From positions 538,097 to 602,096 of the forward strand of contig JAZKJV010003124.1 in the NCBI GenBank assembly GCA_037367405.1: DNA of 64,000 nt, given 5' to 3'. Source of the stretch: Ottelia alismoides (Eukaryota > Streptophyta > Magnoliopsida > Alismatales > Hydrocharitaceae). The notes below the pieces were generated by a model, which searched no databases, had not been told where the DNA came from, and saw only the letters and a program-made list of their open reading frames with translations. The translations under genes and the position numbers were made by a program. Positions 1 through 9,480 of this stretch are shown piece after piece; positions within the stretch are counted from its first letter, which is position 1; the number at the start of each line of letters is the position of its first letter.

Positions 1-63
1 AAAATTTTGTGAAAAAAGGGCGGGGGGAGCTAAGTTAGCTCCCCCTAGGGGGCATACACATTT

Positions 64-68
<5 letters not shown>

Positions 69-133
<65 letters not shown>
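69..133. repeat. (TA)n microsatellite
   Basis: An uninterrupted run of about 32 TA dinucleotides lies between ACCC and GGGT flanks. It forms one outer spacer of the fold-back array. Reading frames across it give only Tyr-Ile repeats and are not genes. Confidence 0.95.
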
Positions 134-135
<2 letters not shown>

Positions 136-520
136 GTCATATGTGGCTGCCCCCTAGGGGCAGCCAACATGGCTGCCCCCGCTTTATTTGGGCAATTTTT
201 TTTATTTTTTTGAAAAATAACACCATGTACATTCATCCCTATATCCCTCCTATATACCATTCGAATTTCGTCAGAAACAGAGACTCCTACGGCCTCCATC
301 CGGACAGTAATTTTTTAACGGTAACATGATTTTTTTAAATCGATATCATCGAGATGGAGGCCGTAGGAGTCTCTGTTTCTTACGAAATTCGAATGGCATA
401 TAGGAGGGATATATGGATGAATATACATGATTTTATTTTTCAAAAAAAATAAAAAAGAGGCCGAAAAATGGGGTGGGGGCAGCCATGTTGGCTGCCCCCA
501 GGGGGCAGCCCCATTTTTTC

Positions 521-563
<43 letters not shown>

Positions 564-905
564 AAAAAATGGGGCTGCCCCCACCCCATTTTTCGGCATT
601 TTTTTTATTTTTTTTTGAAAAATAAAACCATGTATATTCATCCATATATCCCTCCTACATGCCATTCGAATTTCGTCAGAAACAGAGACTCCTACGGCCT
701 CCATCTCGATGGTATCGATTTAAATAAAATCCTGTTACCGTTAAAAAATTACTGTCCGGATAGAGGCCGTAGGAGTCTCTGTTTCTGACGAAATTCGAAT
801 GGTATATAGGAGGGATATAGGGATGAATGTAATGGTGTTATTTTTCAAAAAAATAAAAAATTTTGCCCAACTGCCCCTAGGGGGCAGCCACATATGACCC
901 TATAT
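132..905. repeat. Large imperfect palindrome made of four alternating copies of a ~110 bp unit
   Basis: A unit containing CAGAAACAGAGACTCCTACG occurs at about 196-305 (+), 350-460 (-), 600-715 (+) and 755-865 (-). The spacers at about 306-355 and 706-765 are reverse complements of each other. The outer GGGGCAGCC blocks near 155-180 and 870-895 also mirror each other. The symmetry centre is the TA run at about 523-562, flanked by CCCATTTTTTCC and GGAAAAAATGGG. The left arm carries an extra ~26 bp GGCTGCCCCC insert near 495. This is fold-back or MITE-like DNA able to form a hairpin. The transposon superfamily is not recognised and no coding capacity is credible. Confidence 0.8.
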
Positions 906-984
906 ATATATATATGTATATATATATATGTATATATATATATGTATATATATATATGTATATATATATATGTATGTATGTATT
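900..984. repeat. 14-bp period TA/TATG minisatellite
   Basis: A TA-rich run has a G interrupting it every 14 bases (G at 916, 930, 944, 958 and 972), then TATG repeats. It closes the right edge of the fold-back array. Confidence 0.9.
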
Positions 985-1737
985 ATTTGGACTAGTTGCT
1001 CTATAACATGATAGTAGTTTAATAATTACTTAAAACCCAATTCATACAAAAATTTGTGTTAATGTAGTTTGTTAGAAGTTTGAAATAGGTAACCAAAGGT
1101 TATCAGTTCAACTCCCACTAGCAATAATATTTTTAAATAATTAAAAATTAAATGCGATTCAACTTCGGTTGAACCTGGTTAAATCGAGTCAAAAAATAAG
1201 CTTCGGTTGGGTTAATTAAAATTTAATTAATTGAATCCAACCAGCATAAATCGCTGATCCAGACCCGATTCAGCAGTCGAATCAACCGATCCGATCAGAT
1301 TTTCAAAACATTGAATCAAACTATTATTCTTCGTGTTGGACAACCACGCCGACCCTCTCTATGAATATGAAGCAAAAACACAGGAACTAGTTGTTAAAAG
1401 ACATAAAGAAAATGAGATTAAAAGTGAGTTCCTAATAAGTACTATGAAATTTACTTTCTAGAAGAGTAGAGTACATGTCCATCAGCTAAGAGTGAGAGAT
1501 CCAAGTGGCCATTATCGGGGTTTCCTACCATTAGGATTTGTTTGAGTGTGCTAGCAACATTGCACTGTGGTACGATGCATGTGTCTAAAGCATCTTCATG
1601 ACATATTTTTATTAGCCATATTTTACAGATCTGGAGGGTGATTGACCGCTAGAATTCAGGAATGATCTACCATTCAATTCTATTATCAAATGTAACTCGT
1701 CCTCATTTCTAATATAAATGAAAGGTCAATTAGGGTT
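985..1737. other. AT-rich stretch without a recognisable gene
   Basis: No long open frame or known domain is visible. Around 1090-1125 a segment (GGTAACCAAAGGTTATCAG, then GTTCAACTCCC) vaguely resembles a tRNA-type B box, as in SINEs, but no A box, tail or target duplication can be defined. From 1150 to 1320 there are short inverted runs such as GGTTGAACC and TTCAACTTCGGTTGAA. Confidence 0.5.
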
Positions 1738-2195
1738 ACAACAACAACAACAAAGTCTTTTCCCATAACTAAATAATGTATGCTACATGGATTTTTCGCC
1801 TCCATTCAGATCTATCTTAGGTCAATCCCGAGCTTATATCCACAAAACTAAGATCCCTTCGTATTATGGTTTCTTTCCAACACTTCTTGGGCCATCCTCG
1901 CCCTCTCTTAGCCGGCTCAACATCCCAACACTCGCATCTCCTAACTTGTGCATCAGTTGATCTTCTTTGCAAATGTCCAAACCATCTTAAGCGGTTTTCT
2001 CGCATCTTATCCTCGATCGTGGCTACACCAACTTTCTTTCTGATTGCATCATTCTGAATCCGATCTTTACGTGTGTCCACACATCCTCCTTAGTATTTTC
2101 ATTTCTGTTACATTCATTCTCTGCACATGTCTATGGTTAACAGGCCAACATTCAGATCCATAAAGCATAGCAGGGTTATAGCACAAAAATGACAT
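1738..2195 (-). pseudogene. 5'-truncated RTE-type LINE: reverse transcriptase C-terminal fragment and 3' end
   Basis: Read on the minus strand, the segment encodes a decayed C-terminus of a plant non-LTR reverse transcriptase. A block beginning AMLYGSECW is followed by MRRMCGHT-like residues, then KMRENRLRWFGHLQRR and a basic RGRGWPKK stretch. These are hallmarks of the RTE-clade LINE tail found widely in plants. The 3' end is the short (TTG)n tail seen as ACAACAACAACAA near 1739-1752. Only the last ~130 codons remain, with at least one frame break between the two blocks. 5' truncation is typical of target-primed reverse transcription. No target duplication was assigned. It is a dead copy. 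Confidence 0.8.
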
Positions 2196-2257
2196 CTCAT
2201 TTCTTTTTTTTTTCACAAGTGTTTATTTCTCTTCATGAGATCTTGATTTTTCTTGAA

Positions 2258-3768
2258 GGGTGCGTTAGATTGCCGGTAGGGATGGGCATTGGGTTGGGCC
2301 GGCCCGACCCAGCCCGAAAAGCCCGACCCAGTCCAAGCCCAAATGGATAATGGGTAGGACTTGGGTCAAATTATTGGGTCCGAATTTTTTGGGCCGGACT
2401 CAAGCTTGGCTCGGTCCAGCCCGATTCGACCCGAGGGCTCGGTCTGATATTAGCCCGCTGCCCGGTCCGAGAGTCCAACCCGAGTTATCTGTGAGCATTT
2501 TCAGATGTCCAAGGAGTACATTTTATTTAGTACATTTTGATCAGATACCTCAAGTACAAGAAGGGTAATCAAGTTGAATACTTGCACAATGTATCGTTTC
2601 AAGATCAGCATTAATTTGATATCGTATAAGCTTCTGGTTGCAATATTGTTATTCTGCTACAAGTGCAAGGACCATCAAAACAACACCCACATCCGAACAA
2701 ACTCCTCCGACCTGCGCAACATAGAAAAGTTTGCGGCCGTGTCAGCCCTTGCGGTTTTTAAGACCAAGCAGCTCTTCGAGTAATATTCAAATATTTTTAC
2801 ATTTCGATCAAAGCTAGCAGAAATAATCTTCGCGATTATCTGAATGCAGAAAATTTAACTCGTGGATGCACTTATTTTTTTCTTCTAAAGTAAGCAAGGA
2901 TATCATCAGAAGTTTCTAAGTAAATTAATAGTAACAGTATTTTATCCCTGTAGATGCTACAGAGGATCTGCATCCTTAAATAAAAATTATTTTCGACTGC
3001 CAGCAAAGATAATCTAATGATTCTTTAGCTTGCTTTCTTCCTTTCCGTTGTCGAGCGTCCAGCAAGTCATTAGGTATCTGCTGATTTTTGTTTGTATATG
3101 TAAACAGATTTGCTGGACCACTTTATTATATCACTTCATACTTCATTTTTATAATGAAATATAGGGGAACTTATTTAGAACACCAGATATTGTGGCATTG
3201 TTACCAGACTCAACATGTGGAACACCCTTATTTTAAATAGTATACACGGTCAAGTCATATAGAATAATCCATGTAGTAATCCAATTCTTCCATGGACCTA
3301 GCACCAATAGATGGGCCGGCCTGGATTTGGGCCAAACAAAAAAAATTTGTGGGCCCAAACCCGACCCAATGCTCGAATTTTTTAAATGGGCTTGGGCATG
3401 GGCCCTTGAGGGCCGGCCCATATCCATCCCTAATTTTCGGGTTACCTCGAGGTAATCTGGGGGAGGGTAACTCGTTTTTGTGTTTTAGTGCTTGGATAGA
3501 GGATTTTTGGTTGAGAGGGTTTGTTGTCATGTAATTGTCTTGAAGTTTGAAAAAGTGAGTAGTTATTGTGACGTGATTGGAGTAAAGTTTGGAAAAATAA
3601 GTAGAAGTTGAGTATTTTATAATTTACATAATATGATAGTATAATATATTATTTTTTTGATGAAATGGATGAAAGAGAAATGATTTATTTAATGTATAAA
3701 AAAAAGGAAAGTTTGAGTTTTGGAGAAAAATCTACCAAAAGGGGCTAACCCCCTAACCGAACTTGCCC
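2258..3768. mobile_element. Possible MITE (Tourist-like) interrupted by a hAT element
   Basis: The hAT at 2277-3432 is flanked by sequence whose outer ends look like weak terminal inverted repeats: GGGTGCGTTAGATTG at 2258, and CTAACCGAACTTGCCC ending at 3768, whose reverse complement is GGGCAAGTTCGGTTAG. Both ends are bordered by GAA (2255-2257 and 3769-3771), consistent with a 3-bp duplication. Only 8 of 14 terminal bases match and GAA is not the usual TTA/TAA target, so this is tentative. The inner flank 3433-3760 is AT-rich and non-coding. Confidence 0.3.
2277..3432. mobile_element. Non-autonomous hAT-like DNA transposon
   Basis: The ends are inverted: TAGGGATGG at 2277, and CCATCCCTA ending at 3432. 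Each is followed inward by subterminal GGGCCGGCCC blocks and degenerate CCCGACCC repeats, a typical hAT subterminal pattern. The flanking octamers ATTGCCGG (2269-2276) and ATTTTCGG (3433-3440) match at 6 of 8 positions, as expected for an aged 8-bp hAT duplication. The 1.16 kb interior has no transposase; its short open frames match nothing I recognise. Movement would have needed a hAT transposase supplied in trans. Confidence 0.75.
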
Positions 3769-3970
3769 GAAGAGATGATCCTCATGACATGCATCACTAG
3801 AGGGAGAGGACCATAGGACTTTATGTGTCGTCAAGACTATAAGCGTTGTATACGTGGAGATGCATTTGTTTCTCTATAGGGAGGGAGTTTCTTTTTCCAG
3901 GGAATGCTTAGTGATCACTTTCTAATTCTATTGTACATCAGATTTTTGGTATCCATTTACATGTACATAT

Positions 3971-4378
3971 TGTTAAGATTAGAGTCATATTAGGATTGAG
4001 AATTCTTATGGGATTGTACTCCTAATCTTAATAGATGTTGAGTTGTATTATATTTATAGTCATATTGGGAATATGGCTACGGAGTTGTATTTGGGTTGTA
4101 TATAGAGGGGGTGGAGGCATTGCATCTACACCACCATAAAAACAATGTAACCGAGAAAGGGGGAGAGGAAGAGAAGAGAGAAAAAGAGCGAGAGAACAAA
4201 GAGAATTGTACATGTTCTTCTTTTAATGATCTTTCTTCTTCGGTAGTCGCGAGAGGTGACCGACCATTGTTATACATGTTTGTTCTTTTCTATATGTGCT
4301 TCTGTGATGATGGTCGATTGCGCATCTGCATCCATATCTGTATCCACTTTCGTATCCAGTGAAATTCGTACCCCAACA
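3971..4378 (+). repeat. Probable Ty1/copia LTR (solo or 5' remnant)
   Basis: The segment starts TGTTAAGATTAGAGTC and ends CCCCAACA, so it has TG...CA termini. It contains a TATA-like TATATAGAGG near 4097 and a purine-rich tract (4155-4200). The opening resembles common plant copia LTRs. Just downstream, CGGTATTTGAAAGG (about 4381) could be a decayed tRNA-Met primer site, which would make this a 5' LTR remnant. No matching target duplication (CATAT against TCCGG) and no second copy were found in the window. Confidence 0.45.
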
Positions 4379-4721
4379 TCCGGTATTTGAAAGGAGACGA
4401 TACCGATGAGTTATGTTCCCATTAACACATATGACTTGATTATGAATATAATTTTTGTTTTCGTGATTGCTTTACAATTTTCTCTTATTCCCTCTGACGT
4501 GCTTGAATTTTAATTAACTCACATCTACAATACAATGAATGGGCATGTTAATATTATTAGCCATGTCTGAATTTGTTACATGTTATGTGGTCTGATATCA
4601 ACAAAACTTCGATTGTTAAGATTCTTTATCATCAAAATTTACCACATTAGGACTAATAATAACTATATCAAAAAGTAGAATTACTATTATTTTATCCTCT
4701 TCGATCTGTTCTATTTGATTC

Positions 4722-4928
4722 TTTAACACCCTAACCCCAAACATAATACCATACCTAAAACTCACGAAGTGTGGGTGTGGTTTATAAGTGGTGGGAATTA
4801 CTACTTGACAGCTTGAGCTTAAGCATTTTGGGTGGTTGTTATCGGGTCCAATTGGCTCCGAATCCAACAAGTTGTCAGGGACAGTTTTCTCTGATAACGG
4901 AACGGAGACCTAAGTCTGGGATGTTACA
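4722..4928 (+). repeat. Solo LTR of a TRIM retrotransposon (diverged family member)
   Basis: This 207-bp segment aligns end to end with the reverse complement of the TRIM LTRs at 5024-5610. Shared blocks include ATTACTACTTGACA, AGCATTTTGGG and ACCTAAG, and it ends GGGATGTTACA. It is flanked by a perfect 5-bp duplication GATTC (4717-4721 and 4929-4933). Its length equals that of the intact LTRs (205-206 bp), so it is a complete solo LTR produced by LTR-LTR recombination. It lies in the opposite orientation to the complete element 95 bp downstream. It is much more diverged and hence older. Confidence 0.9.
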
Positions 4929-5023
4929 GATTCATGATCGTGATTATCTGATCTATAAGATCTTTCATTTTATCTACAAAGTAAATAACCTGTCTAATTT
5001 ATGGATTGAATTTGAACGATCAA

Positions 5024-5229
5024 TGTAACGTCCCGGGCTTAGGTCCCCGGTCCGTTAGCGGAGCATTACTGGCCCTGACAACCTCTTGAGATCGGGCCCA
5101 TACGGACCCGATTAACCACCCCCAAAATGCTCAAGCCGGGTTGTCAAGTAGTAATCTCGTCACTATTTATCCCACCCGGAAACTTCTCGTTTCCACGGTG
5201 TGGGACTTTCATTTTTGGGGGGTGTTACA
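5024..5229 (-). repeat. TRIM 3' LTR (minus orientation)
   Basis: 206 bp. On the plus strand it begins TGTAACGTCCCGGG and ends GGGGTGTTACA. It is the 3' LTR because the polypurine tract abuts it. Confidence 0.95.
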
Positions 5230-5230
5230 A

Positions 5231-5240
5231 CCTCCCCCAC
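5231..5240 (-). other. TRIM polypurine tract
   Basis: Minus-strand GTGGGGGAGG directly upstream of the 3' LTR start. This is the expected plus-strand priming site. Confidence 0.85.
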
Positions 5241-5389
5241 TTATATTCGCAACGTCCTCGTTGCGACATGGCACATCACTTCTTCCCAGTGATAGTGGCG
5301 GCTGCACGCTCCGGGTAGCCATTTCCTCCAACCTCTTTGTAGGGGCGGTTCCACCTCTCGGGTAGCCCTTTCCACTATCAAAGAGAATT

Positions 5390-5403
5390 TGGCTCTGATA
5401 CCA
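5390..5403 (-). other. TRIM primer-binding site (initiator tRNA-Met type)
   Basis: Minus-strand TGGTATCAGAGCCA lies two bases inside the 5' LTR. It is complementary to the 3' end of plant initiator tRNA-Met. The same site is used by the copia element at 9467. Confidence 0.93.
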
Positions 5404-5405
5404 TT

Positions 5406-5610
5406 TGTAACGTCCCGGGCTTAGGTCCCCGGTCCGTTAGCGGAGCATTACTGGCCCTGACAACCTCTTGAGATCGGGCCCATACAGACCCGATTAACCA
5501 CCCCCAAAATGCTCAAGCCGGGTTGTCAAGTAGTAATCTCGTCACTATTTATCCCACCCGGAAACTTCTTGTTTCCACGGTGTGGGACTTTCATTTTTGG
5601 GGGTGTTACA
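5406..5610 (-). repeat. TRIM 5' LTR (minus orientation)
   Basis: 205 bp, nearly identical to the other LTR. It is the 5' LTR because the primer-binding site lies directly inside it. Confidence 0.95.
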
Positions 5611-5746
5611 ATCAATCCCGGCAATTCTTCTTCTTATTTATTATTACTAATTATGATTTTTTTTGCTTTCAACCAACTTTTTTGATTTAATTCAAATAAT
5701 AGAATTGGATTTTTTTTCAAATTCTTATATCACTCCTGTAATAACT

Positions 5747-6121
5747 ATGGGAGCATCTAATACAAGACAAACTCGCAAATTGGAGCGGTAAAAAGATGTA
5801 GAATATTTGAAGCAATTACAACAATGGTCGGCTGCACGACGTGCCTTGGAGTCTGGGGCTATGCCTACACATATTGATCGAACAAATCAAACTTAATTAA
5901 GGGCGTTAATTAGTTCGAGGGATATTGCTAATCAAGCGCCGTGGTCTGTACGTAGACATGAGACAGATTTGGTTTTTCACAAGCCATGCACGTGTGGGAG
6001 AACGGGCGATCTCTGTCACCGTTCGAAACATGAAACATAATGCGTGGTTGATTATTTTTTTAGGAAGACTAAGTTTGAAATCGGCCATCGAGTAATACTG
6101 TCTATCATGGGTACAGCTATG
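5747..6121 (+). pseudogene. Unrecognised decayed coding remnant
   Basis: One frame from ATG 5747 runs about 125 codons to a poly-G tract. It is broken by only three stops, all TAA (5789, 5894, 6038), each one C-to-T change away from CAA. The translation has protein-like composition, including KDVEYLKQLQQW and a small Cys/His cluster KPCTCGRTGDLCHR. A further open frame at 6295-6489 downstream may be related. I do not recognise the family. It could be a transposon or endogenous viral remnant, or chance. Confidence 0.25.
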
Positions 6122-6122
6122 T

Positions 6123-6151
6123 GGGGGGGGGGGGGGGGGGGGGGTGGGGGA
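6123..6151. repeat. Poly-G tract
   Basis: Twenty-two consecutive G bases (6123-6144), then TGGGGG. This could form a G-quadruplex and may also be a sequencing or assembly trouble spot. Confidence 0.9.
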
Positions 6152-6648
6152 GGAGGATGATATATGGAAAGAGCTCTGCAGCTTTTTGTTGTTCTTATAT
6201 ACGAAGACTGATTAGGGAACGCGTGATAGGACAAAATAGTTGGTGGGAATGTTACAGAAGATTTTGATATAATTTTTCCAGGAAAATTTCTTTCGTGGGC
6301 TCCAGTTCTGGTCCAGTGCCACTAATGTCACGTTTCTTAATTGTTAAAAAAGCTTCTGAAGCTTTTTGGAAGCTGTTTAGAGAGAGAACTACGACAAGTA
6401 AGTTATGGCACATTCAAAATTTTCATAGATCCATTCAAATGATTCCGGCGGATCGAAATCCTCTCATTATTAATTTCACTTGCAAGTAAATAGATGAAAA
6501 ATAATATATGAACATTATTTATTTTACATTGAAAGATTTAGTGCTTGTATTGCATCACTAAGCATAATATGCCAAAGCATGGCAAAAGAAATAAGCAACT
6601 TGTCACTTTTTTTATTCTTCAATCACAAAGTTATCAATCACACTTTAA

Positions 6649-6726
6649 TCGCTAAATATGAGAAAAGAAAATACCGTCAAATTTTAATCGCTAAATATGA
6701 GAAAAGAAAATACCATCAAATTCCGA
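6649..6726. repeat. Two-copy 39-bp tandem repeat
   Basis: TCGCTAAATATGAGAAAAG recurs at 6649 and 6688 with a 39-bp period and one base difference in the shared part. The period is a multiple of three and the region is open (6579-6809) with a repeated LIAKYEKRKY peptide. There is no other sign that it is a gene. Confidence 0.75.
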
Positions 6727-6851
6727 TTGCAGCATGCATTGAAAGATACTTTGAAGCTCCTTTATTACACATCATTAAGTGGATGCTCCTAAATGTATTA
6801 TCATATTAGTCATAATGTCTAGTAGGAAAGAGCAAAATTTTGAGAGTTTAT

Positions 6852-9464
6852 TATTGGACATGCGAGCTCATGACTAGCCATTATGCAATAAAAGTTATTG
6901 CAATTCACTCCTTAATCTGAAATGAAAAATAACTAATTTGCATAATAGGTCCCTTAGTACAATTAGGGTTATGTACATGGCTATCTTAATGATCATACAA
7001 CTGTTGATTCAATTGTTGAATCATAGAGGCTGGTGCTTGGATGAATATCTAAAGAGTTAGATTGAGGACTCATCAAGCACCATCAAATGATTGTTAAGAT
7101 GTGATCTCCAGCCTGAGTAGGAGATGGAAATCCTTATCTCTAAAGGCTCATATCTGACCGACCTCTTGATGCAGGTCCTCTGCATAGGAATAGAGATTCG
7201 GAGGTATCAGATTATTTAGGTCAAATAGTTGACTTAACGAGATCGAGATAACCAAAGATCTATGTCATATGTTGTCACGGTATAGGCACACATCCTCTAA
7301 CCAGAGACAGATGTGTTACTATATGTCTGAGTATGTACATTTGGCAGACCAATAGGTTGATGACCTAATCAAGGTCTATACACCGGTGCGCTGGTGTGCA
7401 TATAAGGGCATATGAATAATACAACCTCTCAAAGGGATCATACATGTTCATTTACTGAACCGGAAGACATGACTCACTCATGAGATATTGGGAAGAATCA
7501 AATTCTGTGCACGTTCGTCCCGCTTTGGAAGCTTGACTGAATTTGTAGGCTTGATATATACTTTTGGAAAGTATATGATCAACACTTGTGTATGATATAT
7601 TCTTTTGGAAAGTTTATGATCGATACCGACTCCCAATGATCAAATGAGAAACTTAATGATAAAACCTTGAAGAAGAAAGTCTAAAAGAGATCTAAAACTT
7701 CGAGTTTAATCTAGGTCTTCCAGTATGCAGGATGTACATGTATTAGGAATACCTGAGAGTGATGTGATAATAAACGATTGTATAACCAGGACGCTTCCAT
7801 TCCTAACGAGTGATGAAATGGGTCTGGATTTTAGTGACTCCTCTCATTAGAGAAGTTATCTGATCTTGGTCTAATTGTTGGAAATTGATCTGAATGTGAT
7901 TTAGATACAATGAGAAGATTAGATTGCAGTCTTGATTTAATCAAGCATCTATGAGAGATCCGTGAGATCATGATTTGAGATGGGATCTCAATATCAAAGT
8001 CACTATACATGGAACAATACGATCACCCTGTCCTTATTCCAAGTATCCGCAGAGAAAGTGCATTATCCTTGAAAGGGTTCATGGATAATTTCATTGTTGA
8101 TATATGTATCCAAGAATCGAGAAAATTGATAACTAAATGTGATTTAATTATCATGGATAATATGAATTTGATTCATATTATAAGGAGAGTTATCTGAGAG
8201 ATCAGATGTGATTTAATTATCAAAGATATGAATAATAAGAATGTGATTCATATTATTTCGGCACATGAGAATAGAGATCCAAGATGATTAAATATGATTT
8301 AATTATCATGAGTATGAATAATGTGGATAGCACTATTCATATTAATCATATATATTATAAATGTGATTTATAATATATTAGAGAGAGCATATTGTGATTT
8401 ATATTTGTTAATTAATTATTGATGTGAATTGGATTCGCAATGGATGATTAATTAAAATAATTTACATTTTATTTTGAGATGTGAATTTGATTCACATTTT
8501 TCCAATGGCATGATTGCAATATTTCACAAGATAATTATTAATTATTTTTGTGAAATAATTTACAACAATTGTTGATGTAAATCCTGGAGATATCATGAGA
8601 TAATGGTATCTCATGAGGTAACGAGATCTCATGAGATAATGAGATCTCATGAGATGTTGGTAGCCATCCCCCTTTTTTAGGGAATATGGTTTATCTCCTC
8701 GTTATCTACAAGGATAATTAATTGATTTGATTTGAATTTAAGTATATTGATATATCGATATATATTAAATTATTAATTATTGTTGTGTTTTTACAACAAG
8801 ATCATAGCCATTGAAAGAAACACAAATCAATCTCAACCATTGATTGTGTGTTGTCCATGTATTGGGATCCATGGACTCCCAAAACTCTATATAAGAAGAG
8901 GCACCCCTTGATCTTCGATATATAGAATTATGAATGCTTTCTCTCTCTCTTTCTCCACACGTCAAGCCTCTCTCTCTCTCTCATAGTGGTCATCCACCAT
9001 GGAGCCATTGTGAGAGTCATCATCGAGAAGCATCATCGTTATATTGCTGGATCATCTACTCGTGGATCTCCATCTCCTTTAGTGTGCCTCGCTCGTGAAG
9101 AAGATGTTGGATATCGTGTGACGAGATCAGAAGATATGTTGCTTGGATCATCAACATGGATTGTGAGGAGTATGCGTCTCATCAATGTGCTCGCAAGCGT
9201 CTCCTCCGTTGGATCGGACTTGAGACAGGAGGTCTTTTAGTTTAGAGACTCGATGGCAACCACGCTTCAAAAGGTAACCCTAGTACCTATTTGTGGTTTA
9301 TATGAAACGATCCAAGAAGTGTTCTTGGATCATGTGGTTTCATCGTGTTTAAAAATTTTAAATTCCGCTGCCCGGAGCAAATAGTGCGACTAGTCGCTCC
9401 CGATCACATACGATGCGATCCACACACTTACGTGATGCACTTGAGTATCTTCCCATATCCTTCA
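6852..9464 (+). repeat. 5' LTR of the copia element
   Basis: 2,613 bp starting TATTGGACATGC (TGTTGGACAAGA in the 3' copy, so the first bases have mutated) and ending CATATCCTTCA. It contains an array of ATGAGATCTC-type short repeats at 8592-8662 that is longer than in the 3' LTR (16573-16605). Short open frames inside it are not genes. Confidence 0.92.
8888..8894 (+). promoter_or_regulatory. LTR TATA box
   Basis: TATATAA in the context AACTCTATATAAGAAGAGGC is conserved in the 3' LTR at 16846-16852 (AACCCTATATAAGAAGAG). A CT-rich leader follows about 50 bp later. This is probably the core promoter of the element. Confidence 0.65.
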
Positions 9465-9466
9465 AG

Positions 9467-9480
9467 TGGTATCAGAGCCA
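9467..9480 (+). other. copia primer-binding site (tRNA-iMet)
   Basis: TGGTATCAGAGCCA starts two bases after the LTR end CATATCCTTCA. It is a perfect match to the plant initiator tRNA-Met 3' end. Confidence 0.95.

Larger units (their letters stand above)
5024..5610 (-). mobile_element. Complete TRIM (terminal-repeat retrotransposon in miniature)
   Basis: Two 205-206 bp LTRs (5024-5229 and 5406-5610) bound a 176-bp interior. All diagnostic parts are present on the minus strand: a primer site TGGTATCAGAGCCA next to one LTR, a polypurine tract GTGGGGGAGG next to the other, TG...CA ends, and a perfect duplication ATCAA (5019-5023 and 5611-5615). The LTRs differ by two substitutions and one G in a homopolymer, so insertion was recent. 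The interior has no coding capacity, as usual for TRIMs, which depend on proteins of autonomous elements. Confidence 0.96.

Noticed and set aside
63..788. Open frames with long Tyr-Ile repeats near the left edge
   Set aside because: They are translations of TA microsatellites and of the inverted repeat units in several frames. There is no gene signal.
1085..1125. tRNA gene or SINE promoter (B-box-like GTTCAACTCCC)
   Set aside because: No A box at the right distance, no cloverleaf, no poly-A/T tail and no target duplication could be found.
5030..5610. CRISPR-like or gene-family direct repeat
   Set aside because: Two 205-bp direct repeats with primer site, purine tract and TSD are LTRs of a TRIM, not a CRISPR array.
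8986..9240. Open frame inside the copia 5' LTR, repeated in the 3' LTR at 16892-17200
   Set aside because: It lies in LTR leader sequence, its start differs between copies, and it has no recognisable domain. The similarity is simply LTR identity.
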